NCBI RefSeq assembly: GCF_023150065.1
Contig: NZ_JAKLLN010000003.1
Span: 176,142-240,141, forward strand
Length of the DNA: 64,000 nucleotides
Reading direction: 5' to 3'
Source: Zoogloea sp.
GTDB lineage: Bacteria > Pseudomonadota > Gammaproteobacteria > Burkholderiales > Rhodocyclaceae
This document shows, piece after piece, positions 1 through 7,974 of the stretch; position 1 is the stretch's first letter, and each line of letters starts with the position of its first letter. The position numbers and the translations under genes are program-made. The notes under the pieces were generated by a model. That model was not told the origin of the DNA and did no database searches. It saw nothing but the letters and a program-made list of their open reading frames with translations.

Positions 1-1
1 C

Positions 2-301
2 GGGGTGATGGGCACCGAGATGGACGACGACCTGGCCGATCTCTTCCGCAACATGAGCCAGCTGATCAGCCGCCACCTCGGCCTGGCCAGCCCCGACACC
101 GACACCCTGCGCCTGACCCACGCCGTGCTCGGCATGGCCATGCACTTCTTCGTCGCCCAGGACCTGGTGGACCAGGTCAGCCCCGAACTGGTCGCCAAAC
201 CCGAATCCATCGATGCCCTGGCCGAACGCCTGGCCGCCTGGGCGGCCGGGATGATCGACGCCGAAGCACGCCGCCGCCACACTTCCGGAGGCCCCGCCTG
301 A
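2..301 (+). CDS. TetR/AcrR-family regulator, C-terminal part (cut by window edge)
   Basis: Only the last ~99 residues are in the window. The frame is open to the left edge, so the GTG/ATG near base 5 are probably internal codons and the DNA-binding domain lies outside. What remains is all-helical (segments around RNMSQLISRHLGL, HAVLGMAMHFFVAQDLV and ALAERLAAWAAGMID) and resembles the C-terminal ligand/dimer domain of CecR-like TetR regulators. Its TGA overlaps the ATG of the efflux outer-membrane gene by one base. This suggests it is the first gene of the efflux operon and its local repressor. The family call is inferred from fold pattern and context; no HTH is visible. Confidence 0.6.
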   Translation, partial: GVMGTEMDDDLADLFRNMSQLISRHLGLASPDTDTLRLTHAVLGMAMHFFVAQDLVDQVSPELVAKPESIDALAERLAAWAAGMIDAEARRRHTSGGPA

Positions 302-1746
302 TGCGCCACCTTTACCTTCTCGGCCTGCTCCTGGCCCTGCCCGCCTGCTCCCTGCTGCCCCGGGTCGGCCCCGACTATCAGCCCGCCCCCCTGGCCGCCC
401 CCGCCGGCTGGCACGCGCCCCTGCCCCACAACGGCCAGCTCGGCACCCTCAACGACTGGTGGCGCCAGCTCGACGACCCCGCGTTGTCCAGCCTGATCGA
501 CGCCGCCCAGCGGCACAGCGCCACCCTGGCCCAGGCCCGCGCCCGCATCGCCGAGGCCCGCTCCGACGCCGTGCGCGCCGGCGTGGCCGGCATGCCCACC
601 CTCGACGGCAGCCTGGCCGCCAAGCGCGCCGCCTTCACCTTCGGCGCCCCCACCACCTTCCAGACCACCCGCCAGGCCTCGGTGATGGCCAACTGGGAGA
701 TCGATCTGTTCGGCGGCATCGCCCGCGACCAGGAGGGCGCCGACGCCCGCCTGGCGGCCACCACGGCGCGCTGGCACGAAGCCCGGGTGTCGGTGGCGGC
801 CGAAACTGCCAACGCCTACCTGCAGCTGCGCTTCCAGGAGCGCCGGGTGGCCCAGGCCGAGGCCGACGCCGCCTCCCGGGCCGAGACCGCGCGCCTGATC
901 GACACCCTGGGCCGCGCCGGCCTGAGCGCCCCGGCCCAGGTCGCCCTGGCCGCCGCCAGCGCCGCCGACGGCGCCGCCGCGCTCACCGAACTGCGCTCGG
1001 TGCGGGATCAGCAGATCAAGGCCCTGGTAGCCCTTACCGGCCTCGACGAGCCCGCCCTGCGCGCCCAGCTGAAGAGCGCCGACGGCCGCTTTCCGCGCCC
1101 GGCCGCCTTCGCCATCGAGGCCCTGCCCGCCCAGGTGCTCGGCCAGCGCCCCGACGTGGCCGCCGCCGAGCGCGATCTGGCCGCCGCCAGCGCCGCCATC
1201 GGTACCGCCCAGGCCGCCCGCTACCCGCGCCTGAGCCTCAGCGGCTTCATCACCCCCCTGCGCCTCAACACCAACGGCGACCGCATGTCGGCCACCACCT
1301 GGTCCATCGGCCCGACCCTGTCCATGCCCCTGCTGGATGGCGGCCGCATCGGCGCCCGGGTCGAGGCCGCCGAAGCCGCCTATGTCGCCGCCGAGAGCAG
1401 CTACCGCCAGAAGGTCCGGGACGCCGTGGCCGAGGTGGAACAGGCCCTGGTACGCCTGGACGCCGCCACCGCCCGCGAGGCCGACGTGCGCCGCGCCGCC
1501 CGGGACTACCGGGCCGCCTTCACCGCCACCGAGGCCCGTCAGCGCGCCGGCTTCGCCAGCCTGATGGAGCTGGAGGATGCCCGCCGCACCCAGCTCGCCG
1601 CCGACACCACCCTGGCCGGCTGGGAACAGGAGCGCGTCGCCGCCTGGGTAGCCCTGTACCGGGCCGTCGGCGGTGGCTGGACGACCTCCGCCCCCACCTC
1701 TCCCTCCTCTTCCCCCCAAGCCGCCCTCTCCGGAGACGCCCGATGA
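301..1746 (+). CDS. RND efflux outer-membrane lipoprotein (TolC/NodT family)
   Basis: 481 residues. A short hydrophobic leader ends in the lipobox LPAC (Cys16), so the mature protein should be lipidated. Two repeats of the outer membrane efflux protein fold follow, including the family-typical DDPALSSLI, NWEIDLFGG and LGQRPDVAAAERDLAAASA segments. It forms the trimeric outer-membrane/periplasmic channel of a tripartite efflux pump. The start overlaps the upstream regulator stop by one base, and the stop overlaps the adaptor start (ATGA), so the genes are co-transcribed. The last ~20 residues are a Ser/Pro tail. Substrate cannot be read from sequence. Confidence 0.93.
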   Translation: MRHLYLLGLLLALPACSLLPRVGPDYQPAPLAAPAGWHAPLPHNGQLGTLNDWWRQLDDPALSSLIDAAQRHSATLAQARARIAEARSDAVRAGVAGMPTLDGSLAAKRAAFTFGAPTTFQTTRQASVMANWEIDLFGGIARDQEGADARLAATTARWHEARVSVAAETANAYLQLRFQERRVAQAEADAASRAETARLIDTLGRAGLSAPAQVALAAASAADGAAALTELRSVRDQQIKALVALTGLDEPALRAQLKSADGRFPRPAAFAIEALPAQVLGQRPDVAAAERDLAAASAAIGTAQAARYPRLSLSGFITPLRLNTNGDRMSATTWSIGPTLSMPLLDGGRIGARVEAAEAAYVAAESSYRQKVRDAVAEVEQALVRLDAATAREADVRRAARDYRAAFTATEARQRAGFASLMELEDARRTQLAADTTLAGWEQERVAAWVALYRAVGGGWTTSAPTSPSSSPQAALSGDAR

Positions 1747-2891
1747 TCGCCGCCCGCCGCACCCTCCTCGCCCTCGCCGGCCTCACCTGCCTGGCCGCCT
1801 GCTCCTCCGGCGAGGACGCCCCTGCCACCCCGGCGGCAGCGACCGCCAGCCCGGCCAAACCGGCCCTGACGGTCACCATCGCCACCCCCGAGAGCCGCGA
1901 CCTGGAGCGCCGGCTGGCTGCCAACGGCAGCATCGCCGCCTGGCAGGAAGCCTCCCTCGGCGCTGAATCCGGCGGCCTGCGCCTGATCGACGTGAAGGTG
2001 AACGTCGGCGCCCGGGTGAAGCGTGGGGAGCTGCTGGCCGAGTTCGCCGCCGACATCCCCGCCGCCGACCAGGCCCAGGCCCGCGCCGCCCTGGCCGAAG
2101 CCGAGGCCGCCCTGCAGGAGGCCCGCGGCAACGCCGGCCGGGCCCGCAGCGTGGATGGCACTGGCGCCCTCAGCGCCCAGCAGCTCCAGCAATACCTCAC
2201 GGCCGAGGCGGCCGCCGACGCCCGGGTGAAGGCCGCCCGGGCCAGCCTGGCCGCCGCCGACCTGCGCCTGCGCCACACCAAGGTGCTCGCCAGTGACGAC
2301 GGGGTGATCTCCTTCCGCGCCCCGGCAGCCACCCTCGGCGCCGTGGTGCCCCAGGGGCAGGAGCTGTTCCGCCTGATCCGCCAGCATCGCCTGGAGTGGC
2401 GCGCCGACGTGCCCGCCGCCGAGCTGGCCCGGGTGCACGCCGGCCAGAAGGTGCGCATCACCGCGCCGGGTGGCAGCCAGGTCACCGGCACGGTGCGCAC
2501 CGTGGCCCCCACCGTGGACGCCCAGACCCGCAACGCGCTGGTGTACGTGGACCTGCCCGCCAGCGCCGGCAATGGCGCCGAGGCGGCCTTCAAGGCCGGC
2601 ATGTTCGCCCGCGGTGACTTCGCCCTGGGCCAGTCCCGCGGCCTGACCCTGCCGCGCCAGGCTGTGGCCATGCGCGACGGCTTCAACCACGTCTTCCTGG
2701 TGGGCGCCGACAACCGCGTCACCCAGGCCAAGGTCGAGGTCGGCTATCGGGATGCGGAGCGGGTCGAGATCCTCTCCGGCATCAAGCCCGACGCCCAGGT
2801 GGTGGCCAGCGGCGCCGGCTTCCTCAACGACGGCGATCTCGTCCAGCGTGTGCCGGCGAGCGTCCAGGCCCTCGCCCCGACCACCCGTTGA
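1743..2891 (+). CDS. RND efflux periplasmic adaptor (membrane fusion protein)
   Basis: 382 residues from the ATG that overlaps the previous stop. A lipobox LAAC (Cys20) marks it as a lipoprotein anchored to the inner membrane. The body has the HlyD/AcrA order: a lipoyl-like half (GGLRLIDVKVNVGARVKRGELLAEF), an Ala-rich helical hairpin (~residues 100-170), the second lipoyl half (TKVLASDDGVISFRAPAATLGAVV) and a beta-barrel domain with VRTVAPTVDAQTRNALVYVDL. It bridges the pump and the outer-membrane channel. Spacing to the pump gene is 7 bases. A longer reading through the previous gene in this frame is not credible. Confidence 0.92.
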   Translation: MIAARRTLLALAGLTCLAACSSGEDAPATPAAATASPAKPALTVTIATPESRDLERRLAANGSIAAWQEASLGAESGGLRLIDVKVNVGARVKRGELLAEFAADIPAADQAQARAALAEAEAALQEARGNAGRARSVDGTGALSAQQLQQYLTAEAAADARVKAARASLAAADLRLRHTKVLASDDGVISFRAPAATLGAVVPQGQELFRLIRQHRLEWRADVPAAELARVHAGQKVRITAPGGSQVTGTVRTVAPTVDAQTRNALVYVDLPASAGNGAEAAFKAGMFARGDFALGQSRGLTLPRQAVAMRDGFNHVFLVGADNRVTQAKVEVGYRDAERVEILSGIKPDAQVVASGAGFLNDGDLVQRVPASVQALAPTTR

Positions 2892-2898
2892 GCGCGCC

Positions 2899-5800
2899 AT
2901 GAATTTCTCCGCCCTCTCCATCCGCAACCCCATCCCGGCGATCCTGCTCTTCGCCCTGCTTACCCTGGCCGGCCTGCTGGCCTTCCGGGGCTCTGGCGTC
3001 CAGGATTTCCCGGACATCGAACTGCCGGTAGTCACGGTCAGCGCCAGCCTGCCCGGCGCCGCCCCCGGCACCCTGGAAACCGAGGTCGCCCGCAAGCTGG
3101 AAAACAGCATCGCGACCCTGGCCCAGATCAAAAAGATGTACACCACCATCCTCGACGGGGAGGTGACGATCTCCATCGAGTTCGAGCTGGAAAAGAACGC
3201 CAACGAGGCCGAGACCGAGGTGCGCGCCGCCGTCAGCCGGGTGCGCTCCGACCTTCCCGCCGACGTGCGCGACCCGGTGGTGGCCAAGATCCTCACCGCC
3301 GGCCGGCCCCTGGGGGCGTGGACACTTACCTCCGACAGCCTCGACGAGGAGGCCCTGAGCTGGCTGGTGGATGACACCGTGACCCGCCGCCTGCTGGCGG
3401 TGAAGGGCGTCGGCGCCGTCAAGCGCATGGGCGGCCTGACCCGCGAGCTGCGGGTGGAACTGGACGCCGACCGCATGGCCGCCCTGGGGGTCAGCGCCGC
3501 CGACGTGTCGCGCCAGCTGCGCAGGGCCCAGCTGGAGGCCCCTGGCGGCCGCGGCGACGTGGGCGGCGGTGAACAGGCCGTGCGCACCATCGCCACCGTG
3601 GCCAACGCCCAGGCCCTGGCAGCCATGGACATCCCCCTGCCCGGCGGGCGCAGCGTGCGCCTGGAGCGCATCGCCAGCATCACCGACACCACCGCCGAGC
3701 GCCGCTCGGTGGCCCTGCTCGACGGCAAGCCGGTGGTCGGCTTCGAGGTCTCCCGCACCCGGGGGGCGAGCGAAATCACCGTGACGGACGGGGTGGTGAA
3801 GGCCGTGGCCGAGCTGCAGGCCGCCCACCCGGAGCTGCGCTTCACCCACGCCTACGACAACGTGGCCGCCGTGCAGGAAAACTTCGACGGCTCCATGCAG
3901 CTGCTCTACGAGGGCGCCCTGCTGGCCGTGCTGGTGGTGTGGTGGTTCCTGCGCGACTGGCGCGCCACCCTGGTCGCCGCCCTGGCCCTGCCCCTGTCGG
4001 TGATCCCCACCTTCCTGGGCATGGCCTGGTTCGGCTTCACCCTCAACACCGTCACCCTGCTGTCCCTGGCCCTGGTGGTGGGCATCCTGGTGGACGATGC
4101 CATCGTCGAGATCGAGAACATCGCCCGCCACCTGCGCATGGGCAAGACGCCCCTGCAGGCCGCCATGGAAGCGGCCGACGAGATCGGCATGGCGGTCATC
4201 GCCACCACCTTCGCCCTGGTGGCGGTGTTTCTGCCCACCGCCTTCATGGCCGGCATCGCCGGCAAGTTCTTCAAGCAGTTCGGTTGGACCGCGGTGCTCG
4301 CCATCATCGCCTCGCTGGTGGTGGCGCGCCTGCTCACCCCGATGATGGCCGCCTACTTCATGCGCCCGGTGGCCCATGGCGAAGTGCCCGAGGGCCGCAT
4401 CATGCGCAGCTACATGCGCAGCATGCAGTGGTGCCTGCGCCATCGCTTCCTGACCCTGCTCGGCGCCATCGCCTTCTTTGTCGGCTCGGTGATGCTGATT
4501 CCGCTGCTGCCCACCGGCTTTGTGCCCCCGGCCGACCGGGCCCAGACCCTGGTGAACGTGGAGCTGCCCCCGGGCAGCACCCTCAAGGAGACCTGGGCCG
4601 CGGCCGAAACGGCCCGTGCCGCCATCGCCGCCATGCCCGACGTGAAGGCGGTGTTCAGCTCCATCGGCGGCGGCGCGGCCGGTGACGGCTTCAACCCGGG
4701 CGCCGCGGCCGAAGTGCGCCGGGCGGTGCTCACCGTCACCCTCAGCCATCGCACCGAACGCCATCGCAACCAGCAGGCGGTGGAGGTAGAGATGCGCGAG
4801 CGCCTCGGCGTGCTGCCCGGCGTGCGCGTCACCGTCGGCCCGGCGGATTCCGGGGTGAAGATGATCCTGGTGCTGAAGAGCGACGACCCGGCCGCCCTGG
4901 GCGTGGCTGCCCAAGCCGCCACCCGCGACCTGCGCACCCTGCAGGGGGTCGGCAACATCACCTCCAGCGCCAGCCTGGTGCGCCCCGAAGTGGTGCTGCG
5001 CCCCGACTTCGCCCGCGCCGCCGACCTGGGCGTGACCGCCGACGCCATTGGCGAGACGGTGCGCGTGGCCACCGCCGGCGACTACGACGTGGGCCTCGCC
5101 AAGCTCAACCTGGAGCGCCGCCAGGTACCCATCCGGGTGCGCCTGCCCGATGGTGTGCGCGCCGACCTGGACGCCATCGGCCGGCTCACCGTACCCGGCA
5201 AGAACGGCCCGGTACAGCTCGCCAACGTGGCCAGCATCGGCATGGACAGCGGCCCGGCCCAGGTGAACCGCCTGGACCGCAGCCGCAACGTGATCCTCGA
5301 AGTCGAGCTCGGCCAGCGCGAGCTGGGCGAGGTGTACAACGAGGCCCTGGCCCTGCCGGCCCTGCAGAACCTGCCCCCCGGCGTGCGCCTGGCCGACTCC
5401 GGCGACGCCGAGATGATGCAGGAGCTGTTCGGCAGCTTCGGCCTGGCCATGGGCATCGGCGTGCTGTGCATCTACATGGTACTGGTGCTGCTGTTCAAGG
5501 GCTTCACCCAGCCGGTGACCATCCTGGCCGCCCTGCCTCTGGCCATCGGCGGCGCCTTCGTGGCCCTGCTGGCCACCCGCAGCAGCTTCTCCATGCCCTC
5601 GCTGATCGGCCTGCTGATGCTGATGGGGGTGGTGACCAAGAACTCCATCCTGCTCATCGAGTACGCCATCGAGGCCCGCCGCGGCCGCGGCGGCGTGGAG
5701 CTGAACCGCTTCGATGCCCTGGTGGACGCCTGCCGCAAGCGCGCCCGCCCCATCGTCATGACCTCCCTGGCCATGGGCGCCGGCATGCTCCCCATCGCCA

Positions 5801-6012
5801 TGGGCCTGGGTGCCGACCCGAGCTTCCGGGCGCCGATGGCCATTGCGGTGATCGGCGGCCTGATCAGCTCGACCCTGCTCAGCCTGCTGGTGGTGCCCGC
5901 GGTATACACCTACGTGGATGACCTGGAAGACCTGCTGGCGCGGGTTTTCCGACGCCAGCAGGGGGGCCGTCAGCAAGCCGCTCGCATTGCCACGGGGAAC
6001 GAATCGGATTAG
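2899..6012 (+). CDS. RND-family inner-membrane efflux pump (AcrB/HAE1-like)
   Basis: 1037 residues, the usual size for a proton-driven RND pump. N-terminal TM1 (IPAILLFALLTLAGLLAF) is followed by the pore domain (FPDIELPVVTVSASLPGAAP), then the TM bundle with GILVDDAIVEIEN, where the adjacent Asp pair is the proton relay. The second half repeats this, with LLMLMGVVTKNSILLIEYA. It exports hydrophobic or amphipathic compounds with the adaptor and channel encoded just upstream. The sub-branch with GAWTLTSDSLDEEALSWLVDD is less studied than AcrB, so drug specificity is unknown. It ends the operon; a small hairpin follows. Confidence 0.95.
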   Translation: MNFSALSIRNPIPAILLFALLTLAGLLAFRGSGVQDFPDIELPVVTVSASLPGAAPGTLETEVARKLENSIATLAQIKKMYTTILDGEVTISIEFELEKNANEAETEVRAAVSRVRSDLPADVRDPVVAKILTAGRPLGAWTLTSDSLDEEALSWLVDDTVTRRLLAVKGVGAVKRMGGLTRELRVELDADRMAALGVSAADVSRQLRRAQLEAPGGRGDVGGGEQAVRTIATVANAQALAAMDIPLPGGRSVRLERIASITDTTAERRSVALLDGKPVVGFEVSRTRGASEITVTDGVVKAVAELQAAHPELRFTHAYDNVAAVQENFDGSMQLLYEGALLAVLVVWWFLRDWRATLVAALALPLSVIPTFLGMAWFGFTLNTVTLLSLALVVGILVDDAIVEIENIARHLRMGKTPLQAAMEAADEIGMAVIATTFALVAVFLPTAFMAGIAGKFFKQFGWTAVLAIIASLVVARLLTPMMAAYFMRPVAHGEVPEGRIMRSYMRSMQWCLRHRFLTLLGAIAFFVGSVMLIPLLPTGFVPPADRAQTLVNVELPPGSTLKETWAAAETARAAIAAMPDVKAVFSSIGGGAAGDGFNPGAAAEVRRAVLTVTLSHRTERHRNQQAVEVEMRERLGVLPGVRVTVGPADSGVKMILVLKSDDPAALGVAAQAATRDLRTLQGVGNITSSASLVRPEVVLRPDFARAADLGVTADAIGETVRVATAGDYDVGLAKLNLERRQVPIRVRLPDGVRADLDAIGRLTVPGKNGPVQLANVASIGMDSGPAQVNRLDRSRNVILEVELGQRELGEVYNEALALPALQNLPPGVRLADSGDAEMMQELFGSFGLAMGIGVLCIYMVLVLLFKGFTQPVTILAALPLAIGGAFVALLATRSSFSMPSLIGLLMLMGVVTKNSILLIEYAIEARRGRGGVELNRFDALVDACRKRARPIVMTSLAMGAGMLPIAMGLGADPSFRAPMAIAVIGGLISSTLLSLLVVPAVYTYVDDLEDLLARVFRRQQGGRQQAARIATGNESD

Positions 6013-6034
6013 CCTAGGTCCGGATAAGAAGAGG

Positions 6035-6062
6035 CGGCACATCCAGTGCCGTACCCGATAAT
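6035..6062 (+). promoter_or_regulatory. Small hairpin and -10-like GATAAT before the yqjD-like gene
   Basis: CGGCAC (6035-6040) and GTGCCG (6046-6051) form a 6 bp stem with a 5-base loop, 23 bases after the efflux pump stop. There is no T-run, so it is at best a weak terminator or stability hairpin. GATAAT at 6057-6062 lies 24 bases before the next ATG and could be a -10 box. I see no convincing -35, which would suit an alternative sigma factor, but that is a guess. Confidence 0.3.
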
Positions 6063-6086
6063 TTTGCCTTTCACCTGGAGAAACCC

Positions 6087-6395
6087 ATGAGCGAAGCACA
6101 AGTCACCAAGGAAAAACTGGTTTCCGATTTCAAGGCCGTCGTGGCCGACACCGAAGAGCTGCTCAAGCTCACCGCCGGCCAGGCCGGCGACAAGGTGGCC
6201 GACGTGCGTGGTCGTCTGTCCGAGAAGCTGACCTCCGCCAAGTACAAACTGCAGGACCTGGAAGCCGCCGTGGTTCAAAAGACCAAGGCCGCCGCCCGTG
6301 CCACCGACGACTACGTGCATGACAACCCCTGGAAGGCCGTCGGCGTCGCAGCCGGTGTCGGCTTCCTCCTGGGCCTGCTGGTCAACCGTCGCTAA
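6087..6395 (+). CDS. DUF883 family protein (ElaB/YqjD/YgaM-like), membrane-anchored
   Basis: 102 residues. An amphipathic helical region (residues ~5-75, Lys/Asp/Ala rich) precedes the family signature DDYVHDNPWKAVGVAAGVGFLLGLLVNRR-type C-terminal glycine-rich transmembrane segment. In enterobacteria YqjD anchors ribosomes at the inner membrane in stationary phase; that role is known from the family and not shown here. CTGGAG upstream gives a ribosome site. It heads a yqjD-yqjE-yqjK-like cluster with the next two genes. Confidence 0.9.
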   Translation: MSEAQVTKEKLVSDFKAVVADTEELLKLTAGQAGDKVADVRGRLSEKLTSAKYKLQDLEAAVVQKTKAAARATDDYVHDNPWKAVGVAAGVGFLLGLLVNRR

Positions 6396-6410
6396 GTGCC
6401 TCGCTCCCCC

Positions 6411-6794
6411 ATGAGCGACCCCGCGCCCACGCGCCTCGGCGAGTCCCTCAAGGGGCTCGCCGACTCGGGTCTGGCCACGCTCCAGACCCGGCTCGAACTC
6501 TTCTCCGTCGAACTCAAGGAAGAAAAGCTGCGCGCCAGCGGCTTCCTGTTCGATACGGTACTCGCCGCCCTGTTCATCGGTTTCGGCGTGGTCTTCCTGA
6601 TGGCCTTCCTGACCGTGCTGTTCTGGGACAGCCACCGCCTGCTGGCCCTGGGTCTGGCCACCACCGGCCTGTTCATCGCCGGGGTGTGGGCCGCCACCCG
6701 GGCCGCCGGGCGGATGCGCTCCGGTTCGCGCCTGTTTGCCTCCAGCCTGGCCGAGATCGCCCAGGACCGGGAAGCCCTGCGCCCCCGGGAATGA
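6411..6794 (+). CDS. YqjE / phage-holin-family inner-membrane protein
   Basis: 127 residues from ATG 6411; a GTG at 6396 would add five unconvincing residues. An N-terminal amphipathic helix (LQTRLELFSVELKEEKLR) precedes two hydrophobic segments (VLAALFIGFGVVFLMAFLTVLFW and LLALGLATTGLFIAGVWAA). The C-terminus is basic/acidic and cytoplasmic. This matches the Phage_holin_3_6 (YqjE) family, a partner of YqjD in many proteobacteria. Its stop overlaps the next start (ATGA). Function of the family is not established. Confidence 0.85.
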   Translation: MSDPAPTRLGESLKGLADSGLATLQTRLELFSVELKEEKLRASGFLFDTVLAALFIGFGVVFLMAFLTVLFWDSHRLLALGLATTGLFIAGVWAATRAAGRMRSGSRLFASSLAEIAQDREALRPRE

Positions 6795-7075
6795 AGCCCG
6801 AACTCGTCGAACTGGCCCTGCGCAAGCAGCGCCTGCAGGCCCGCAGCGCCGAGCAGCGCGACGCCCTGATCCATCATGCCCAGGCCTTCACGCCCGTCTT
6901 CCGCGGCGTCGACCGGGTGGTGAACGGCGTGCTGTGGGCCCGTGACAACGCCCCCATCCTGTCCGGCCTGGCCATCTTCGTGGTGGTCGCCCGCCCCCGG
7001 GCCGCCCTGCGCTGGGTCCGCCGGGGCTGGCTGGGCTGGCAGCTGCTGCGCCGCGCCCGCAACCTGATTCCCTGA
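6791..7075 (+). CDS. YqjK-like protein
   Basis: 94 residues, starting at the ATG inside the yqjE-like stop. The N-terminus is a basic helix (LRKQRLQARSAEQRDALIHHAQAF), followed by a single hydrophobic stretch (PILSGLAIFVVVA) and a strongly basic C-terminus (RRGWLGWQLLRRARNLIP). Size, position behind YqjD/YqjE and layout match the YqjK-like family, though identity in that family is low. Probably a small inner-membrane protein working with the two upstream products. Confidence 0.75.
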   Translation: MKPELVELALRKQRLQARSAEQRDALIHHAQAFTPVFRGVDRVVNGVLWARDNAPILSGLAIFVVVARPRAALRWVRRGWLGWQLLRRARNLIP

Positions 7076-7091
7076 CCCTTTGCGTACCGCC

Positions 7092-7649
7092 ATGACCGTC
7101 GACCTGGAAGAAATCCGCCGTGCCCGCGAAGAGGCGGACTGCCTGTGCTCCCCCGCCGAGGTGGATGCCGCCCTCAACCAGCTCGCCGCCGACATCACCG
7201 TGCGCCTGCAGGACAGGAACCCGCTGGTGTACGTGGTGATGAACGGGGGGCTGATCCTGGCCGGGCGCCTGCTGCCGCGCCTGCCCTTTCCCCTCGAGCT
7301 GGCCTATCTCCACGCCACCCGCTACGGCCACGCCCTGCAGGGCACGCTGCTGGACTGGCGCGTGCGCCCCACGCAAGACCTGCGCGACCGCAATGTGCTG
7401 GTGCTCGACGACATCCTCGACGAAGGCCACACCCTGGCGGCGATCATCGACTATCTGAAACAGGAGGGGGCCCGCGAGGTGCACTCGGCGGTGCTGGTGC
7501 ACAAGGTGCACGACCGCAAGGCCTATCCGGGCATGCGCGCCGACTTTACCGGGCTGGAGGTGGCTGACCGCTTCCTGTTCGGCGGTGGCATGGACTACAA
7601 GGGCTACTGGCGCAACGCGCCGGGCATCTACGCCCTGAAGGGGCACTGA
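7092..7649 (+). CDS. hpt: Hypoxanthine(-guanine) phosphoribosyltransferase
   Basis: 185 residues from ATG 7092 (a TTG at 7080 is an unlikely alternative). The PRPP-binding loop of type I phosphoribosyltransferases is clear: VLVLDDILDEGHTLAAI, with the paired Asp-Asp. YVVMNGGLILAGRLL provides the substrate/pyrophosphate loop. It salvages hypoxanthine (possibly guanine) with PRPP to give IMP/GMP in the cytoplasm. The length is that of bacterial Hpt. It lies 16 bases after the yqjK-like gene and ends 4 bases from the convergent cupredoxin gene, so it closes this transcription unit. Confidence 0.9.
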   Translation: MTVDLEEIRRAREEADCLCSPAEVDAALNQLAADITVRLQDRNPLVYVVMNGGLILAGRLLPRLPFPLELAYLHATRYGHALQGTLLDWRVRPTQDLRDRNVLVLDDILDEGHTLAAIIDYLKQEGAREVHSAVLVHKVHDRKAYPGMRADFTGLEVADRFLFGGGMDYKGYWRNAPGIYALKGH

Positions 7650-7653
7650 ACGC

Positions 7654-7968
7654 TCAGTCGCCCCGCACCTCCACCACGCCCTCCATCTCCGGATGGGGGC
7701 CGCAGCGGTAGGCCTGGCTGCCGGGGCCGTCGAAGCGCCGGCTCCAGCTTTCACCGGGGAAGAGGCGCTCCGACTCGAGGGCTTCTGCGGTGAACAATAC
7801 GGAATGGCTGGCACGCTTTTCCTGGTTGGTCCAGCGCACCGTGTCGCCTGCGCGGATTGACACGCGGGCGGGCACAAAACGGAAATCCCGGATCGCGACC
7901 TCCACCGTTTCCGCCGCGGCAGCGGAGACGGCCGTGATCGCGATCAGGATGCCCGCCAGGCAACGCAT
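7654..7968 (-). CDS. Periplasmic cupredoxin (plastocyanin/pseudoazurin-like)
   Basis: 104 residues with a signal peptide cut near AAA-AE (residue ~19). A complete type 1 copper site can be read: His55 (ASHSV), Cys89, His92 and Met95 in CGPHPEM. It is a small blue-copper electron carrier of the periplasm. It is the last gene of the nir operon, 6 bases after nirB, where other denitrifiers carry a small cytochrome c (nirM). I infer it feeds electrons to NirS, as pseudoazurins and azurins do elsewhere. Confidence 0.88.
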   Translation of the reverse strand: MRCLAGILIAITAVSAAAAETVEVAIRDFRFVPARVSIRAGDTVRWTNQEKRASHSVLFTAEALESERLFPGESWSRRFDGPGSQAYRCGPHPEMEGVVEVRGD

Positions 7969-7974
7969 CGCCGC

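Noticed and set aside
459-1742. N-terminal extension of the efflux adaptor reading through the outer-membrane gene
   Set aside because: Arg/Pro/Gly out-of-frame translation; the real start with lipoprotein signal is ATG 1743.
2824-6099. 1091-codon open frame on the minus strand opposite the RND pump gene
   Set aside because: Gly/His/Gln-rich translation with no domain sense; it is the antisense shadow of a GC-rich gene whose plus-strand product is fully recognisable.
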